Source of the DNA: Deltaproteobacteria bacterium
Lineage (GTDB): Bacteria > Myxococcota_A > UBA9160 > UBA4427
NCBI GenBank assembly: GCA_002719955.1
Contig: PBFW01000026.1
Location: forward strand, 165,490-229,489
Direction: 5' to 3'
Length of the DNA stretch: 64,000 nt
The translations under genes and the position numbers were made by a program. This document shows positions 62,397 through 64,000 of this stretch, piece after piece. The notes under the pieces were generated by a model that was given only the letters and a program-made list of their open reading frames with translations, was not told where the DNA came from and did not search any database. The stretch's first letter is position 1. Each line of letters begins with the position of its first letter.

Positions 62397-62963
62397 TTAC
62401 GCGCCGCTGCTTGCGTGTTTGCTTCGACGAGCGAAGGCGAGCCCCGCGAGGACCATCGCCAGGGTCGCTAAGGGAACGACGAACGGGCCCAGAGGTAAGG
62501 GGTGGGGCCCCGGAAGCTCGGCCGTGACGGTGTAGCCCCAGAAGCAGATGATGCCGTTCGTGTTGGCCAGAAAGCCGGCCGGATCGGCCTCCACCATGCT
62601 CGGCGTGCCGTCACAGAGCTCGATCGCAAGGTCCGCGAAGTCCACCAGGGAAGTGACGTGCCACGACCAGAGCGGTTCGCCCGCCGCCAGCACGTTACGG
62701 TTGATCCCGTCCCCACCCGCCTCGACGTTCGCGAGGGCGATGGCGCTGCCGGCAGCAAGGCCGTTGGCTACGAGATCACGCGCATGATCGATGGCGGCCG
62801 GGTCGGAGATCGGCAGGACGTAGCTGTCACACGTCGAGCACGGTTGGGTGATCTCCGACATCAGGAAGTAGACGGTCTCGGCCGAAGCCCGCTCGGCGAG
62901 GGTGCTCGACGCGAAAAGGGCGGCGACGAGAAGGAGATCACGGCTCACGCGCATTTCGTACAT
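62397..62963 (-). CDS. Secreted protein with C-terminal membrane sorting tail
   Basis: A 188-residue exported protein. Signal peptide RVSRDLLLVAALFASSTLAE to about ASA; mature part YFLMSEITQPCSTCDSYVLP, HARDLVANGLAAGSAIALAN, GGDGINRNVLAAGEPLWSWH and CFWGYTVTAEL, a conserved pattern (GDGINRN, WSWHVT) shared by other secreted bacterial proteins I cannot name. The tail PGPHPLPLGPFVVPLATLAM then VLAGLAFARRSK resembles PEP-CTERM-type tripartite tails but with PLPLGP in place of PEP. ATG 62951 is an alternative start. Confidence 0.68.
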   Translation of the reverse strand: MYEMRVSRDLLLVAALFASSTLAERASAETVYFLMSEITQPCSTCDSYVLPISDPAAIDHARDLVANGLAAGSAIALANVEAGGDGINRNVLAAGEPLWSWHVTSLVDFADLAIELCDGTPSMVEADPAGFLANTNGIICFWGYTVTAELPGPHPLPLGPFVVPLATLAMVLAGLAFARRSKHASSGA

Positions 62964-63033
62964 CTCGCCGGCCTGGGTTGGGCGGTCGGGGGCGCGACCT
63001 CTTCCGAGCTCGTCGCCAGAATGCGGATGAAGG

Positions 63034-63088
63034 TGGTGGCCCAGGACAGAATCGAACTGTCGACACCGCGATTTTTAGTCGCGTGCTC
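63034..63088 (-). tRNA. tRNA 3'-half fragment with encoded CCA
   Basis: On the minus strand a 5-bp anticodon stem CGCGA-CTAAAAA-TCGCG, variable GTGTC, T-arm GACAG-TTCGATT-CTGTC, acceptor strand CTGGGCC, then ACCA ending at 63034. Layout resembles tRNA-Phe, though the loop reads CTAAAAA, not CTGAAAA. The D-arm and 5' acceptor strand are absent upstream. A 3'-half tRNA is the classic trace of integrase-mediated insertion. Confidence 0.6.
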
Positions 63089-63139
63089 GAAGATATAAAG
63101 CCTGTATAGATCAGTCACTTGGTTGGTTTCCCAGGCGAT

Positions 63140-63158
63140 TGGCGACCGTATGGCGACC
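63140..63158. repeat. Paired TGGCGACC direct repeats next to tRNA fragment
   Basis: TGGCGACC occurs at 63140-63147 and 63151-63158, one helical turn apart (11-bp period), about 52 bases from the tRNA fragment. Tyrosine recombinases have arm-type binding repeats near tRNA attachment sites; this is consistent with one, but no integrase gene is in the window. Confidence 0.48.
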
Positions 63159-63528
63159 TGCCTGACGGGCGTTTCAGGCCGTTGCTGAGCATCGCAGACC
63201 CTTGGCCGTGCCGGACCCTGGCGGCCCATTTATTTTGGCCCGCTGGAGTCCCATTTGCAGCCGCCGGCGCCGAGAGGCCCCCCCCACCCCCCTAAACGGA
63301 TCGACGCTGTACGTGAACCCTAAACACGGTTTTGCGCGTCCGATTCCCGGGTATCTGGGGATTCTGCTTCATGCGCCAGGGCCCGTCTAAGGCTCCGTAG
63401 TCGCGTGCCCGTTCTGGGTCGCCAGGAGCCATCTTTGAGGTGGGATTCTAGCCAGAGTGTCGGGGCACCTTTCTGGGTGCCCCAGCACGGAGCGACGTAG
63501 GTGCCGCGATTAGCCCGTGTTTTTCGAC
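63159..63528. other. Region without recognisable gene
   Basis: About 370 bases with a C-run near 63280 and no supportable frame or RNA. It lies between the attachment-like repeats and the PEP-CTERM fragment and is probably remnant sequence. Confidence 0.4.
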
Positions 63529-63660
63529 CTAGCCGAGTAGGCGCGACGCAGCGTCTTTCCGACGACGCTTTGCCAACGCTAATGCCATGCCCCCCACCGC
63601 AATCATACTTCCGAATTCCGGCTCGGGCGCAGGGTGTACGTCGTCGAAACTATTCGGACT
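63529..63660 (-). pseudogene. C-terminal fragment of a PEP-CTERM protein
   Basis: The minus strand ends in SFDDVHPAPEPEFGSMIAVG, then GMALALAKRRRKDAASRLLG and stop at 63529: a PEP motif, short hydrophobic helix and basic tail. Upstream (higher coordinates) the frame continues only as antisense of the IS3 fragment. The body of the protein has been replaced; the tail is the only remnant. Confidence 0.55.
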
Positions 63661-64000
63661 CGAGATGTCGTTCGCGTACTCGATCAGCTCGTTGAGCTTT
63701 ATGGACGACCGACCACGATCAAGAGCGACAACGGTCCGGAGTTCGTTGCGAAGAAGTTCCAGGAGTGGATCGAGGATCGCCGCATCAACGCGCGCTTCAT
63801 CGATCCGGGAAGCCCGTGGCAGAACGGACATAACGAGTCGTTCAACGGCGTCTTCCGAGACGGGTGTCTCAATCGCTGGCTCTTCGAGTCGGTCCGTGAG
63901 GCTCGGGAAGCAACGGAAGCGAATACAACGTGGAGCGACCCCATGGGTCGCTCAGCGGGCGTTCGCCCGCGATGTTCTTTGAACAGTGGGAAGAACAGGA
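63640..64000 (+). mobile_element. IS3-family transposase (OrfB, integrase core) fragment
   Basis: From about 63655 the frame reads DVVRVLDQLVELYGRPTTIK, SDNGPEFVAKKFQEWIEDRR, FIDPGSPWQNGHNESFNGVF, RDGCLNRWLFESVREARE, which is the second Asp and the Glu-containing half of the DDE integrase core of IS3 transposases. Near 63905 the frame breaks, then one frame over YNVERPHGSLSGRSPAMFFE continues the usual C-terminus to the window edge. It lacks OrfA and the first part of OrfB. Degraded copy. Confidence 0.75.

Overview
The window is a GC-rich, gene-dense stretch of chromosome from a Gram-negative bacterium. A lipobox lipoprotein, at least two intact PEP-CTERM (exosortase-sorted) secreted proteins, many acyl-CoA/CoA-transferase enzymes, LLM/F420-type oxidoreductases, a cytochrome P450, phytanoyl-CoA dioxygenases and a two-domain CaiB/BaiF enzyme together suggest an environmental 'deltaproteobacterial' lineage (Myxococcota/Binatota-like). 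That placement is an inference from gene content; no rRNA or phylogenetic marker tree was available.

Layout. 0-9 kb: lipid acyltransferase-like protein, heme O synthase (ctaB), fused CaiB/BaiF CoA-transferase, a frameshifted small secreted protein, P450, NAD-dependent epimerase, a lipoprotein and a SnoaL-like secreted protein. 9-18 kb: a molybdopterin oxidoreductase plus HxlR regulator behind a 33-bp palindrome; two luciferase-like monooxygenases and a PPOX protein; a TetR gene with its own palindromic operator; an acyl-CoA ligase. 18-30 kb (almost all minus strand): a PEP-CTERM beta-propeller/di-heme protein, then a catabolic-looking group (alpha/beta hydrolase, broken GST, two epoxide hydrolases flanking a VOC protein, D-aminoacylase-type amidohydrolase, SDR) and a decayed histidine kinase. 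30-41 kb: housekeeping (leuS, PPDK regulatory protein, NYN RNase-like protein), agmatine-to-putrescine genes aguB/aguA, and a four-gene fumarate reductase/succinate dehydrogenase operon in which every junction overlaps by one base.

41-46 kb is a visibly AT-richer island: an IS5-family transposase remnant, a ~1000-residue OmpR-type winged-helix/AAA/TPR regulator, and about 1 kb with no gene. 46-51 kb returns to normal composition: two acyl-CoA dehydrogenases, bolA, and two phytanoyl-CoA dioxygenases behind a small ORF with a perfect Shine-Dalgarno.

51.5-64 kb is the most unusual part: a mosaic of truncated genes (amidohydrolase, aldehyde dehydrogenase, acetylpolyamine amidohydrolase with an in-frame amber stop, SRPBCC protein, Zn-alcohol dehydrogenase). 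Several of them stop at, or begin beside, copies of a dispersed ~40-105 bp repeat. Intact genes lie between: MerB-like protein, MFS transporter, PEP-CTERM subtilisin, DUF1214 protein, sulfotransferase, and a secreted protein with a variant sorting tail. Two tRNA 3'-half fragments, paired TGGCGACC repeats beside one of them, and an IS3-family transposase fragment at the right edge indicate repeated integration and deletion here.

Functional themes: fatty-acid/terpenoid-type CoA catabolism, oxidative and epoxide detoxification, polyamine synthesis (with a decayed deacetylase), and surface-anchored secreted proteins. Gene starts were chosen by Shine-Dalgarno spacing, overlap with neighbours and family N-termini; alternatives are noted where the choice is weak.
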